DNA of 64,000 nt. It comes from Bradyrhizobium sp. dw_411. GTDB taxonomy: Bacteria; Pseudomonadota; Alphaproteobacteria; Rhizobiales; Xanthobacteraceae. Each line of letters opens with the position of its first letter. Within the stretch, counting starts at the first letter, position 1. Positions 36,847-47,745 of the stretch are shown here, piece after piece. Location of the stretch: the NCBI RefSeq assembly GCF_018449695.1, contig NZ_JAAVUY010000003.1:186001-250000 (forward strand), read 5' to 3'. Under the pieces are notes generated by a model. That model had not been told where the DNA came from and made no database searches. It saw nothing but the letters and a program-made list of their open reading frames with translations. Position numbers and translations under genes: made by a program.

Positions 36847-37830
36847 ATGGAGCGTCGCGCATTCCTGGCCATGCTCGGTGGCGTTGCGTCGGCATTATCC
36901 GGCGCGGCCGGCGCACAGACGCCGGGCAGGAAATACCATTTGGCGACACTTACCCCTGTAGAGGCGATAACCGAGGCGAACCCGCTTGGAAAAGTCCTGC
37001 TGGACGCGTTGGCCCAGCAAGGCTACGTGGTCGGGCAAAACCTGACCTACACCGCCCGCAGTTCGCTGGACGATAATTCAAAAATCCCGGGATTGCTGCA
37101 GGAGCTGAAGACCAGCGGTGCCGATGCGATCGTGGTGATCGGTTTTCCCGCGGCGCTGGCTGCGAAGTCTATCGGCATCCCCACGATTGGAGCGCAAGGT
37201 CTCGGCGATCCCGTCGAGACCGGACTGATCTATAGCCTGTCTCATCCCGGCGGCAACATCACTGGAATCTCGGATATGGCGACGACGTTGACGACCAAAC
37301 GGCTGTCGTTCCTGAAGCAGGTGGCGCCCGATATTCGAAAAGTGGCGATGCTCTGGAATCCGAATGATCTGGCCATGTCGCTGCGCTACCAGGCATCGGC
37401 CCATGTTGCTGGGTCGCTCGGAATTTCGGTGCAGGCTTTCGGGATCCGCGAACCCGATGACTTCGGCCGGGCGTTTGAGGCCATGAACGGCAACATGCCG
37501 GATGCGATATTGATGGTCGCCGATGCCCTGACCAATTTCAATCGCAAGCGGGTCATTGAGTTCGCCTTGGCCAGGAAGGTGCCGGCCATCTACGAATACG
37601 ATTTTTACGTTCAGGACGGTGGCCTGATGTCATATGGACCGGATTTGAAGGAATCGTTTGAACGCGCGGCGGCGCTGGTGGCCCGCATCTTTGGGGGAGC
37701 GAAGCCGGCGGAACTGCCGTTCGAGCAGCCGACCCTCTATACTTTTGCACTCAATCTAAAGACGGCACGAAGCATGGGCCTCCAGATTCCGCCGACCTTG
37801 CTCGCTTTGGCGGACGAAGTTATCGAGTGA
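36847..37830 (+). CDS. ABC-type binding protein, TrpX-like (ABC_sub_bind family)
   Basis: A 327-aa exported protein; MERRAFLAMLGGVASALSGAAGAQ is the signal sequence. Family features include the two periplasmic Rossmann halves with SADAIVVIGFPAAL-like text, SHPGGNITGIS, KVAMLWNPND and PAIYEYDFYVQDGGLMSYGP, all typical of this group, which is expanded in Bradyrhizobium. Permease and ATPase partners are usually adjacent in other species but none is found here, so it is an orphan. Ligand unknown. Confidence 0.88.
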   Translation: MERRAFLAMLGGVASALSGAAGAQTPGRKYHLATLTPVEAITEANPLGKVLLDALAQQGYVVGQNLTYTARSSLDDNSKIPGLLQELKTSGADAIVVIGFPAALAAKSIGIPTIGAQGLGDPVETGLIYSLSHPGGNITGISDMATTLTTKRLSFLKQVAPDIRKVAMLWNPNDLAMSLRYQASAHVAGSLGISVQAFGIREPDDFGRAFEAMNGNMPDAILMVADALTNFNRKRVIEFALARKVPAIYEYDFYVQDGGLMSYGPDLKESFERAAALVARIFGGAKPAELPFEQPTLYTFALNLKTARSMGLQIPPTLLALADEVIE

Positions 37831-38004
37831 CCGCCCAAGCTCGCCTTTAAATCCCGCCGCCCCCGGCAGAAGGCGGCCCGAAGTGAGTTCCGGCCACTAT
37901 GAAATCATACGTCCAAGCCGATATGATGCCGCCGCTTGAGCCGGAATGAAGCTCGTTGGCGAGGCCGCCAAACGCAGAACTAAAAGGGTTGGGAGAGAAA
38001 CATC

Positions 38005-39072
38005 ATGAATTTTCGCCGCGGGCTAATGCTGGCCGGCCTGTCGTCCTTGGTGGTGTCCTCCCTCTTGGCGGTGTCTGTCCTGTCGGTTCGGCCGGCCATC
38101 GCGGCCGACAAGGTCAAGATCGGCTTCCTCCTGAAGACCATGCAGGAGGAGCGCTACCAGCGCGATAAAGCCGCGTTCCTCGCCAAGGCCAAGGCACTCG
38201 GCGCCGACGTGGTGTTCGACTCGGCCAATAACGACGAACAGACGCAACTCGCAGCCTTCGAAAACATGCTGTCGCAGGGCGTGCAAGTCATCGTCCTGCA
38301 GCCGGTGAACACCGGCACCGCCGGTGGCATGGTCACATCGGCGCACAAAAGCGGCGTGAAGGTCGTCGGCTATGATGCGATGCTGCTCAACGGTCTGCTC
38401 GATGCCATGGTGATGCAGGACAGTTGGGCCGTCGGCAAGCTTCAGGCCGACGCCATGGTGACGTGGCTCAAGGCCAAAACCGGATCGGTCAAGGGCAATG
38501 TCGCGCTGATCCGGGGGCAGCCCGGCGACTCCAACGCCAATGCGATGAGCAGCGGTGTTCTCGAGGTTCTCAAGGCCAATCCAGATCTCAGGCTGGTCGC
38601 CGATCAGTCCCATGAAAACTGGCTGCCTGATAAAGCGATGGCGACGACGGAAAACCTGCTGACCAAGTTCGGCAACAAGGTCGATGCCATTATCTGCAAC
38701 AACAGCGGGATGGCGCGCGGCGTTATCGCCGCGCTCGACGCGCAGGGCCTCGCCAGTGCTGACAAGGTTTTCGTCGCCGGATCCGATGCTGACCTCGTCA
38801 ACATCCAATATGTTGCGCAGGGCAAGGAAGCTGCGGAGATATGGAAGAAGATTGCGCCGTTCGCCGAAACGGCGGCAGAGACAGCCGTGACGCTTGCCCG
38901 TAATCCGGACAAGGAGCCCAAGGCCATTCTGAAGGTCGACAGAATAGTCAACAATGGCGCTTTTGACGTGCCGACGATCGTGACCCCGGTCGTACTCGTC
39001 GACAAGAGCAATCTCGACCGCACTGTTATCGCCGAGGGCTTCTACACCCATCAGCAGGTGTACGGAAAGTAG
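38005..39072 (+). CDS. xylF: Periplasmic sugar-binding protein, xylose type
   Basis: A 355-aa protein with a signal peptide (cleavage after RPAIA-A, about residues 32-35) and a periplasmic binding protein type 1 fold: KIGFLLKTMQEERYQRDKAAF, NNDEQTQLAAFENMLSQGVQVIVLQPVNTG, and IICNNSGMARGVIAAL. The pattern is of the XylF/RbsB group, and ATPase and permease genes follow directly. It binds a monosaccharide, probably xylose or a related sugar, for uptake. Xylose as ligand is inferred from family, not from catabolic neighbours, which are absent. Confidence 0.82.
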   Translation: MNFRRGLMLAGLSSLVVSSLLAVSVLSVRPAIAADKVKIGFLLKTMQEERYQRDKAAFLAKAKALGADVVFDSANNDEQTQLAAFENMLSQGVQVIVLQPVNTGTAGGMVTSAHKSGVKVVGYDAMLLNGLLDAMVMQDSWAVGKLQADAMVTWLKAKTGSVKGNVALIRGQPGDSNANAMSSGVLEVLKANPDLRLVADQSHENWLPDKAMATTENLLTKFGNKVDAIICNNSGMARGVIAALDAQGLASADKVFVAGSDADLVNIQYVAQGKEAAEIWKKIAPFAETAAETAVTLARNPDKEPKAILKVDRIVNNGAFDVPTIVTPVVLVDKSNLDRTVIAEGFYTHQQVYGK

Positions 39073-39081
39073 CTCCGGCAA

Positions 39082-40626
39082 ATGTCCGAAGTCGTTCTCA
39101 GGATGGAGCATATCGTCAAGGAATTCCCGGGCGTCAGGGCGCTCGACAACGTCAATTTCGAGGCGCGCGCCGGTGAAGTTCTGGCGCTGATGGGCGAGAA
39201 CGGGGCGGGCAAATCGACCCTGATGAAAGTGCTCGGTGGCGTGTGGCCGTATCCCACCTATCAGGGCGACATCTTCATCGCGGGAGAGAAGAAGCGGTTT
39301 TACACAACCCGCGAAGCCGAGGAATCCGGTGTCGCGATCATCTATCAGGAACTGAATCTGATTCCCGAATTGAGCGTCGCCGAAAACATCTTTCTTGATC
39401 GCCAACCGACCAGCCGCCTCGGCGCCATCGATTGGCGCCAATTGAATTCCGATACCCAGGCTCTCCTGGACGAACTTGGAATCCGAGACTTCAAACCTGC
39501 CGATCAGGTCAGGAGTCTCACGGTAGGCAAGCAGCAAATGGTCGAAATCGCGAAAGCGCTGTCGAAGCGCGCGCGCATTCTCGTCCTGGATGAGCCGACC
39601 TCCGCACTGACCGACAGGGAGGTGACGGATCTGTTTCGGATCATCCGCAAGCTGAAGCAGGACGGCGTCTGCATGTGCTACATCTCCCACAAGATGGAGG
39701 AGATCAAGGAGATCGCCGACCGGGTCGTGGTGTTGCGGGATGGACAGACCATCGGGGACGTCACGCCAATCGCCGACGTCACGCTCGACCAGATCATCGC
39801 CAGAATGGTCGGCCGCGACATCAGGGATATGTTTCCAAAGAGCGTGCGCGAACGCGGCGACAAAATCCTTGAGGTGAGAAATCTCGAAGTCGACCAGCCG
39901 GACGTGCCGGGCGAAAAAAGGGTCAAGCGCGCGTCATTTTCGGCCTATCGCGGCGAAATCCTCGGCATTTCCGGGTTGATGGGCGCGGGGCGAACCGAGC
40001 TCGTTTCCGCGATTTTCGGGGCTAATCCGGGCGCGACGCACGGAGATGTGCTGATCGAAGGCAACAAGGTCGACATTCGCTCACCCGCCGACGCCATTGC
40101 TCATGGAATCGCGCTTCTAACCGAGGACCGCAAGGCGCAAGGCCTGTTCTTGGACCAGTCGATCGCCTTCAACACGACAATATCTTCTCTGCAAACCATC
40201 AGCGCCGGAATGGTCGGGACGATCGACGTCGATCGGGAACGCGCTTTGGTCGAGAAATACGTCGCACAGCTTAATGTCAAAGCGCCCGATATCGATACGT
40301 CCGTCGGAACGCTCAGCGGAGGCAACCAGCAAAAGGTCATCCTGGGAAAGTGGCTTAACGCGAGCCCGAAGATTTTCATCCTGGATGAGCCGACCCGCGG
40401 CATCGACATCGGCGCCAAGGTCGAGATCTACAAGCTGTTGGATCGGTTGGCCGGGGAGGGCGTCGCGATCATCATCATATCTTCGGAATTGTCCGAGGTT
40501 TTGGGGATGAGCGACAGAATCCTGGTCATGAGCGAGGGCGCCATCGTTTCGGAATTCACACGCGAGCAAGCGACGAGGGAAGTGATCATGGAATTTGCGA
40601 CCGGCGCTCGCCGGATGGGGCATTGA
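39082..40626 (+). CDS. xylG: Sugar ABC transporter ATPase, XylG type (two ATPase domains)
   Basis: This 514-aa protein has two ABC modules. The first shows Walker A GENGAGKST, signature LTVGKQQMVEIAKALSKRA and Walker B ILVLDEPTSALT; the second has a degenerate Walker A (GLMGAGRTE), signature LSGGNQQKVILGKWL and Walker B IFILDEPTRGID. That asymmetry is normal for sugar importers of the XylG/RbsA/MglA class. It starts nine bases after the binding-protein stop and powers the permease encoded next. Confidence 0.9.
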   Translation: MSEVVLRMEHIVKEFPGVRALDNVNFEARAGEVLALMGENGAGKSTLMKVLGGVWPYPTYQGDIFIAGEKKRFYTTREAEESGVAIIYQELNLIPELSVAENIFLDRQPTSRLGAIDWRQLNSDTQALLDELGIRDFKPADQVRSLTVGKQQMVEIAKALSKRARILVLDEPTSALTDREVTDLFRIIRKLKQDGVCMCYISHKMEEIKEIADRVVVLRDGQTIGDVTPIADVTLDQIIARMVGRDIRDMFPKSVRERGDKILEVRNLEVDQPDVPGEKRVKRASFSAYRGEILGISGLMGAGRTELVSAIFGANPGATHGDVLIEGNKVDIRSPADAIAHGIALLTEDRKAQGLFLDQSIAFNTTISSLQTISAGMVGTIDVDRERALVEKYVAQLNVKAPDIDTSVGTLSGGNQQKVILGKWLNASPKIFILDEPTRGIDIGAKVEIYKLLDRLAGEGVAIIIISSELSEVLGMSDRILVMSEGAIVSEFTREQATREVIMEFATGARRMGH

Positions 40627-40632
40627 CGGATC

Positions 40633-41742
<1,110 letters not shown>

Positions 41743-41771
41743 GCGGGCCGGATAAAGCGGGAACGGGGTAT

Positions 41772-41790
41772 GGCCGGGAAAAATCCGGCC
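41772..41790 (+). other. Hairpin downstream of the sugar transporter genes
   Basis: GGCCGG (41772-41777) pairs with CCGGCC (41785-41790) around a seven-base loop, 30 bases after the xylH stop. There is no T tract, so it may be only a weak terminator or a 3'-end stabilising structure. Confidence 0.35.
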
Positions 41791-41855
41791 CCACGGATGA
41801 TCTTCCCGCACTGCGGCAAGAGACAAGGGCTGGCGTTCTTGCTAATTTGTTCGGG

Positions 41856-44800
41856 ATGAGCATTTCTCTCCACCCCGACGCACCCCAAGGTAGAGTACTG
41901 GCAACAGCGCCGGTCGCGGGCGCGCCTGCCGAGGCCAAGCCCTCCAGCACGAAAATCCGCAGCCGGTTGTTCATCAAATACGTCGCACTATTCGTCGCGG
42001 TGGTGGCGGCCGCGTTGTTATCCAACGGAATTTTCGAGGTTTTTTTCTACTATCGCGAGCACAAGGCCGCGCTGATACGAATTCAGCACGAACAGGCCGA
42101 GGCGGCGGCTGCCAAAATCAGCCAGTTTATCAAGGAAATTGAAAGTCAGCTCGGCTGGACCACTCAATTGCCGTGGTCCGCGGGCTCGATCGAACAACGC
42201 CGTTTCGACGCCCTGCGGCTGTTACGGCAGGTGCCGGCCATCACCGAACTGGCGCAGGTCGATTCCACCGGCAAGGAGCGCTTGCGGGTATCGCGTTTGG
42301 CCATGGATGTGGTGGACAGCGGGCTGGACCTCTCGAAAGAGCCGAAATTCACCGAAGCGGTCGCCCACAAAGTCTATTACGGGCCGGTGTACTTCCGCCG
42401 GGAGTCCGAACCTTACATGACGCTCTCGCTGGCGGGCACCCGCAAGGATGCCGGCGTCAGCATCGCGGAGGTCAATCTTAAACTGATCTGGGACGTGGTG
42501 TCGCAGATCAAGGTCGGCGAGCGCGGTCACGCTTATGTCGTCGGCGCGCAGGGCCGCCTGATCGCGCATCCCGACATCAGCCTCGTGCTGCGCAACACCG
42601 ACATGTCCAAACTGCTGCAGGTCCAGGCCGCTCGTGACAAGGCCGCCATGACCGATCCGGAGGCGCTGGAAGGCACCGAAAACATCCAGGGCCAGAAAGT
42701 GCTGACGGCGTCCGCGCCGATCGCGCCGCTGGGCTGGACGATGTTTGTCGAACTACCGGTGGAAGAGGCCTACGCCTCGCTCTATGCCGCCCTGCAGCGG
42801 TTGGCCATCGTGCTGGCGGCTGCCTCGATCTTCGCGGTGCTGGCCGGGATATTCCTCGCCCGCCGCATGGTCGGCCCGATCCAGGCCTTGCGGGCCGGTG
42901 CGGAACGCATCGGTGGCGGCGACTTCGCCCAGCGCATCTCGATCAAGACCGGCGACGAACTGGAAGGTCTCGCCAATCAGTTCAACGACATGGGCGCACG
43001 GCTGCAGGAGTCCTATGCCGACCTGGAAAACAGGGTCGAGCAGCGGACTGCCGAATTAACCGAATCATTGCGGCACCAGACTGCGACTTCCGAGGTTTTG
43101 CAGGTCATCAGCCGCTCGCCCGGTGAACTAAATCCGGTGTTCCACACCATACTGTCGAACGCGACCAGTATTTGTGAGGCCCAATTCGGCCTGTTGCTTC
43201 TCTCCGAAGACCATGGCTTCCGTTGTGCCTCGATGTTCAACCTGCCGCCGGCCTTCGCTGAAACCTTCTCGCGCAATCCAGTCATCCATCCGCCACCGAT
43301 CGATCCGTTGGGGCAGGTGATTGCGACTCGACAACTCGTTCACGTCGTCGATGTCACGCAAGAGCCGGCTTACCTCACCGGCTTCCCGCCGATCGTGGAA
43401 CTGGTTGAACTCGGCGGAGCCCGGACGCTTCTCCTTGTGCCGATGCTGAAGGAGACCAGCCTCGGCGGCGTGATCGCGATTTTCCGGCAGACTGTTCACG
43501 CCTTTTCCGACAAGCAGATTGACCTGGTCACAAGCTTCGCCAATCAGGCCGTGATCGCTATCGAGAACGCTCGCCTGCTTTCCGAATTGCGCGAGCGCAC
43601 CGACGATTTGAGCGAATCCCTGCAGCAGCAGACCGCGACGGCCGACGTGCTCAAGGTCATCAGCCGCTCGGCCTTTGACCTCAAATCGGTGCTCACCACG
43701 CTCACCGAATCCGCGCAGTCGCTTTGCGGCGCTTCGCTGGGAATTATCTGCCTGCGCGAAGGTGACGTGATGCGGCTGCAGGCCGAGTCCGGCTGCACGC
43801 AGGCTTTTATCGATTTCATGCAGGCTAACCCGATCAGGCCCGGCCGCGAGACGATCACCGGCCGGGTCTTTATGGACAGCAAACCTGTCCACGTCGCCGA
43901 TGTGCAATCCGACCCGGAGTATAATTTCGGTCAGGCGCCGACGATCGGCGCCTACCGGGCAGTCCTCGCAGTGCCGCTGATGCGCGACGGCGCGGTCGAA
44001 GGCGTGCTGCTGCTAGGAAGGCCGCAGCCCGGACCATTCAGCCAGCGCCAGATCGATCTCGTCCAGACCTTTGCCGACCAGGCCGTCATCGCGATCGAGA
44101 ATGTGCGCCTGTTCGAACAGGTGCAGGAGCGCACCAAGGAACTTTCGCTCTCGCTCGAAGACCTTCGCACGGCGCAGGATCGTCTGGTGCAGACCGAGAA
44201 GCTGGCCTCGCTCGGTCAGCTCACGGCCGGAATTGCGCATGAAATCAAGAATCCGCTGAATTTCGTCAACAATTTCTCAGCGCTATCTGGCGAATTGATC
44301 GACGAGCTGAATGATGTGCTCAAGTCCGCTGCGCTCGACGACAAGGTTCGCGAAGAGATCGACGAGCTGACCCATATGCTGAAAGGCAATCTGGAAAAGG
44401 TCGTCCAGCATGGCAAGCGCGCCGATTCGATCGTCAAGAACATGCTGCTGCATTCGCGCGAGGGATCGGGCGAACACCGGCCCGCCGATATTAATGCGAT
44501 CGTCGAGGAGAGCCTCAATCTGGCCTATCATGGCGCGCGGGCGGAGAAATCCGGCTTCAACATCACGCTGCAGCGCGACTTCGATCCCGCTGCCGGCATG
44601 ATCGACCTCTATCCGCAGGAGATCACGCGGGTGTTTCTCAACCTGATCTCGAACGGCTTTTATGCCGCCGCCAAGCGCAAGGAGGCTGGCGTCGAAGGCT
44701 TCGAGCCGATACTGAGCGCGACGACAAAAAGCCTCGGCAACCAGGTCGAGATCCGGATCCGCGACAACGGCACGGGGATCCCGCTGGAGGTGAAGGAGAA

Positions 44801-44993
44801 GATGTTCAATCCCTTCTTCACCACCAAACCCGCGGGCGAGGGCACCGGACTTGGGCTGTCGATGAGCCACGACATCGTCGTGAAACAACATGGCGGCAAG
44901 ATCGACGTTGATACGACACTTGGCGCATTTACCGAATTCATTATTACGCTGCCGCGAACGGCGGCTCAGTCGCAAGCTGGAGGCAAAAATTGA
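41856..44993 (+). CDS. Large membrane sensor kinase: Cache-like, HAMP, GAF, GAF, HisKA, ATPase
   Basis: From ATG 41856 the protein has 1045 aa (an in-frame TTG lies at 41847; neither has a strong ribosome-binding site). A membrane segment near residues 42-65 is followed by a periplasmic domain of about 240 residues resembling double Cache sensors (HAYVVGAQGRLIAHPDISLVL), a second segment near 310-330, HAMP, coiled coil, two GAF domains (about 400-545 and 575-715), the phosphoacceptor His in GIAHEIKNPLNF and an ATPase domain. The kinase core closely matches the one at 33056-35173. Its stop overlaps the receiver gene by four bases. The ligand is unknown; Cache domains commonly bind small metabolites. 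Confidence 0.9.
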   Translation: MSISLHPDAPQGRVLATAPVAGAPAEAKPSSTKIRSRLFIKYVALFVAVVAAALLSNGIFEVFFYYREHKAALIRIQHEQAEAAAAKISQFIKEIESQLGWTTQLPWSAGSIEQRRFDALRLLRQVPAITELAQVDSTGKERLRVSRLAMDVVDSGLDLSKEPKFTEAVAHKVYYGPVYFRRESEPYMTLSLAGTRKDAGVSIAEVNLKLIWDVVSQIKVGERGHAYVVGAQGRLIAHPDISLVLRNTDMSKLLQVQAARDKAAMTDPEALEGTENIQGQKVLTASAPIAPLGWTMFVELPVEEAYASLYAALQRLAIVLAAASIFAVLAGIFLARRMVGPIQALRAGAERIGGGDFAQRISIKTGDELEGLANQFNDMGARLQESYADLENRVEQRTAELTESLRHQTATSEVLQVISRSPGELNPVFHTILSNATSICEAQFGLLLLSEDHGFRCASMFNLPPAFAETFSRNPVIHPPPIDPLGQVIATRQLVHVVDVTQEPAYLTGFPPIVELVELGGARTLLLVPMLKETSLGGVIAIFRQTVHAFSDKQIDLVTSFANQAVIAIENARLLSELRERTDDLSESLQQQTATADVLKVISRSAFDLKSVLTTLTESAQSLCGASLGIICLREGDVMRLQAESGCTQAFIDFMQANPIRPGRETITGRVFMDSKPVHVADVQSDPEYNFGQAPTIGAYRAVLAVPLMRDGAVEGVLLLGRPQPGPFSQRQIDLVQTFADQAVIAIENVRLFEQVQERTKELSLSLEDLRTAQDRLVQTEKLASLGQLTAGIAHEIKNPLNFVNNFSALSGELIDELNDVLKSAALDDKVREEIDELTHMLKGNLEKVVQHGKRADSIVKNMLLHSREGSGEHRPADINAIVEESLNLAYHGARAEKSGFNITLQRDFDPAAGMIDLYPQEITRVFLNLISNGFYAAAKRKEAGVEGFEPILSATTKSLGNQVEIRIRDNGTGIPLEVKEKMFNPFFTTKPAGEGTGLGLSMSHDIVVKQHGGKIDVDTTLGAFTEFIITLPRTAAQSQAGGKN

Positions 44994-45379
44994 GCGTTTA
45001 TATCCTCGTCGTGGATGACGAGCCCGATGTCGAAGAGCTGTTTCGTCAGCAATTCCGCAGAGACCTCAAGTCCGGGCGCTTTACGATGGAGTTTGCTCCC
45101 TCGGCGCCTGACGCCCTGATCCGGGCAGCCGAGATCAAGGACCCGTCGCTGATCCTGATCCTGTCCGACATCAACATGCCGGGCATGAGCGGGCTCGAAA
45201 TGCTGCCGAAGGTGCGCGCGGAGCGGCCTGACGTCCCCGTCATCATGATAACAGCCTATGGCGACGCCGAAACGCGGCGTAAGGCGATCGAGCAAGGCGC
45301 GGTAGGCCTGCTGACTAAACCGATCGATTTCGCGCTCCTGCGTCACGAGATCGACACTCGTCTTGGACAGGCCGCATGA
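44990..45379 (+). CDS. Stand-alone receiver protein
   Basis: TTG 44990 overlaps the kinase stop and has GGAGG five bases upstream, so the start is well supported. The 129-aa protein is a receiver only: acidic pair in VVDDEPDVEE, phosphoacceptor Asp in LILSDINMPGMSG, Thr in MITAYGD and Lys in LLTKPID. With no output domain it may act by protein contact or as a phosphate relay between the kinase and the receiver-cyclase that follows. Confidence 0.92.
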   Translation: MSVYILVVDDEPDVEELFRQQFRRDLKSGRFTMEFAPSAPDALIRAAEIKDPSLILILSDINMPGMSGLEMLPKVRAERPDVPVIMITAYGDAETRRKAIEQGAVGLLTKPIDFALLRHEIDTRLGQAA

Positions 45380-46626
45380 CCGCCACCATCCTTGTCGTCG
45401 ATGATGAGCCAGATCTGGAGGCTCTGGTCTTGCAGAAATTCCGCAAGCAAATTCGTGACGGCGCGGTGTCGTTCATGTTTGCGCATGATGGAATCGAGGC
45501 GCTGCAGTCGATATTAGACCATCCACATGTCGACATGGTGGTTTCCGACATCAACATGCCGCGGATGGACGGCCTGTCATTGCTGCAGAAACTGCAGGAG
45601 GCCGAGGACAAGAAGTCCACCATCATTGTTTCCGCCTATGGCGATATGAGCAATATCCGCACCGCGATGAACCGCGGCGCGTTCGATTTTCTGACCAAGC
45701 CGATCGATTTCGGCGATCTGGAAATGACGATCGACAAGACCATTCGTCACGTCGAGACGATGCGCGAGGCGCGCCGCCGCCAGCTCGAGGCCGAGCGTGC
45801 GCATGCGTCGCTTTCGCGGTACTTCTCGCCGCAGATCGCCTTGCGGCTGGCTGCCGCCAGCGAGAGCAACGGCATGGAGGTGCATCGCCGCGAGGTCGCG
45901 ACCATCTTCACTGACATCACCGGTTTCACGTCACTGGTGGAAACCGCGACACCCGAAGTGCTCGGTGCGCTGCTCAACGAATATGTAGGTGGCATGACCG
46001 ATATCGTCTTCACGCATGAGGGCACGGTCGCAAAGATTATCGGCGATGCGATCCAGATTCTCTTTAACGCTCCAGGCGAGCAGCCGGACTATGCGACGCG
46101 TGCCGTCGCCTGCGCCCATGATCTGGATATCTGGGCCGAAGAATTCCGCGAACGCTGGAAAGCCAAGGGCGTGAATTTCGGGATAACCCGCATCGGCGTT
46201 CACGCCGGCCCTGCGCTGGTCGGCAATTTCGGCGGCAGCCGCTTTTTCGACTACACCGCCTATGGCGATACCATCAACACGGCGGCGCGGCTGGAAGCCG
46301 CCAACAAATATCTCGGCACCCGTATTTGCGTCAGTGCCGCGGTCGCGGAGGGCGCCAGCGAGTTCCGCGGCCGGCCGGTCGGCGATCTCCTGTTGCGCGG
46401 ACGCAGCGAACCGTTGCGGGCTTACGAGCCGCTGGAGGAGACGACGTTCAAGGGACCGGCGACGACGCAATATTCCGAGGCCTTCGCCAAGCTCGAGGCC
46501 GGCGACGCCGCGGCGATGCCGGCCTTTGCGGCGCTGGTGGGGTCGCATGCGAGCGATGCGCTGGCCGGATTCCACCTGCGGCGGCTCTTGAACGGCGCCA
46601 AGAGCGTCCGTATTCAATTGGAGTGA
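45376..46626 (+). CDS. Receiver-adenylate cyclase (class III)
   Basis: A 416-aa protein starting at ATG 45376, overlapping the preceding stop. Residues 1-125 form a receiver (DDEPDLEAL, Asp in [20 protein letters not shown]), a coiled-coil signalling linker follows, and the class III cyclase domain spans about 170-345. Metal-binding Asp residues lie in FTDITGF and IIGDAIQ; the purine-selecting Lys (TVAKIIGD) and Asp (FDYTAYGD) point to ATP rather than GTP. The preceding kinase and receiver probably control cyclic AMP production. Confidence 0.92.
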   Translation: MTATILVVDDEPDLEALVLQKFRKQIRDGAVSFMFAHDGIEALQSILDHPHVDMVVSDINMPRMDGLSLLQKLQEAEDKKSTIIVSAYGDMSNIRTAMNRGAFDFLTKPIDFGDLEMTIDKTIRHVETMREARRRQLEAERAHASLSRYFSPQIALRLAAASESNGMEVHRREVATIFTDITGFTSLVETATPEVLGALLNEYVGGMTDIVFTHEGTVAKIIGDAIQILFNAPGEQPDYATRAVACAHDLDIWAEEFRERWKAKGVNFGITRIGVHAGPALVGNFGGSRFFDYTAYGDTINTAARLEAANKYLGTRICVSAAVAEGASEFRGRPVGDLLLRGRSEPLRAYEPLEETTFKGPATTQYSEAFAKLEAGDAAAMPAFAALVGSHASDALAGFHLRRLLNGAKSVRIQLE

Positions 46627-46671
46627 TTGCGCGCCGCGTGGGCCTGCGATTGATGCCGGGTGGCGTGACGG

Positions 46672-46923
46672 TCAGCCGGCTGTTGCGGCCCGGCGTTCTT
46701 CGGCATCCTTGGCCTTCAGCAACGCGATCGCTTCGCGGACATTCGGATCGAGGTCCGCGCCACCGGAGTCGAGGTGAGCGTAGATCCCGGCGAGCATCCG
46801 GGGATCCCAGAACTTCTTGATATGGTCGGCAACGCCTGCGACCGCTTGGTCGTGGCCCTGGCTCTGGAAAAACTTTCCGATTTGATTGGCCATATAGACC
46901 AGGCGGCCATCATGCGACGACAT
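46672..46923 (-). CDS. fdsD: NAD-dependent formate dehydrogenase delta subunit
   Basis: The 83-aa protein from ATG 46923 (MSSHDGRLVYMANQIGKFF) overlaps the 3' end of fdhD by 14 bases; an in-frame ATG lies at 46935. The MANQIGKFFQSQ and VADHIKKFWDPRM segments are typical FdsD. This small subunit is needed for assembly or activity of the molybdenum formate dehydrogenase. It is the last gene of the fds run and ends convergently with the cyclase gene. Confidence 0.88.
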   Translation of the reverse strand: MSSHDGRLVYMANQIGKFFQSQGHDQAVAGVADHIKKFWDPRMLAGIYAHLDSGGADLDPNVREAIALLKAKDAEERRAATAG

Positions 46924-47743
46924 GGATGACTCCATCGGCGGCGTCGCCGAAGTTAATTCGCTCGGGGTGGGTGAAGACTTCGAATCCGTCGGCCCGCGCG
47001 ATGGCAGCGAGCGTGATGCCGGCCTTGTCCGCCATGCTCACCGCCAGCGCGGTCGGCGCAGAAACCGCCACCATCATGGGAGCGCCCATGGCGGCGGTCT
47101 TCTGCACCATCTCGACCGAGACCCGGCTGGTCAGCAGCACCATGCCTTCGCCCGCGGATATGCTGTCCTGCGCCACCGCGCCGGCCAGCTTGTCGAGCGC
47201 ATTGTGGCGGCCGACGTCCTCGCGCAGCGCGACAATCCCGCGTGCCGGCGTCCAGAACGCCGCGGCATGGACCGCGCGGGTCTCGATGTTGAGCGTTTGC
47301 AGCGGCGGGAGGCTCTGCATCGCCGTCATGATATCCTGCGACGAGAACGACCGGCCGGGTGCCACGATGGCGGCCGGGCGAACGGCTTCCGTGATGGAAT
47401 CGATCCCGCACAGGCCGCAACCGGTGGGGCCTGCGATATGCCGGCGGCGCTCGTTGAGCCGGTCCGCCCTGGATTGCCCGAGCCACATGCGCAGCTCAAC
47501 GCCGTCGTCGAGTTCCACGACCTCAAAGGATTCGATGTCTTCGGCCGAGCCCACGATGCCCTCGCTGAGGCTGAATCCGATCGCGAAATCCCTGAGATCC
47601 TGCGGCGTGGCCATCATGACGGCATAGGTGCCGCCATTATAGGTCAGGGCGACCGCGGTCTCCTCCGGGATCGCCCTGGAGCCCTCGCTGAGGCGGCTAT
47701 CGCGCCAGACCTTACGATCGACCGTGCGAACCGGATGAGGCAT
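46910..47743 (-). CDS. fdhD: Formate dehydrogenase sulfurtransferase FdhD (FdsC)
   Basis: A 277-aa protein matching FdhD length. The GPTGCGLCGIDS motif supplies the paired cysteines involved in sulfur transfer, and EDVGRHNALDKL and LLTSRVSVEMVQKTA are conserved family blocks. FdhD passes sulfur to the molybdenum cofactor before its insertion into the catalytic subunit. It starts two bases after the fdsA stop and is followed by fdsD. Confidence 0.94.
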   Translation of the reverse strand: MPHPVRTVDRKVWRDSRLSEGSRAIPEETAVALTYNGGTYAVMMATPQDLRDFAIGFSLSEGIVGSAEDIESFEVVELDDGVELRMWLGQSRADRLNERRRHIAGPTGCGLCGIDSITEAVRPAAIVAPGRSFSSQDIMTAMQSLPPLQTLNIETRAVHAAAFWTPARGIVALREDVGRHNALDKLAGAVAQDSISAGEGMVLLTSRVSVEMVQKTAAMGAPMMVAVSAPTALAVSMADKAGITLAAIARADGFEVFTHPERINFGDAADGVIHVVA

Positions 47744-47745
47744 CG

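Noticed and set aside
38023-39690. A 555-codon minus-strand open frame
   Set aside because: It lies antisense across xylF and xylG, which have clear family motifs; its own translation is His- and Arg-rich shadow sequence.
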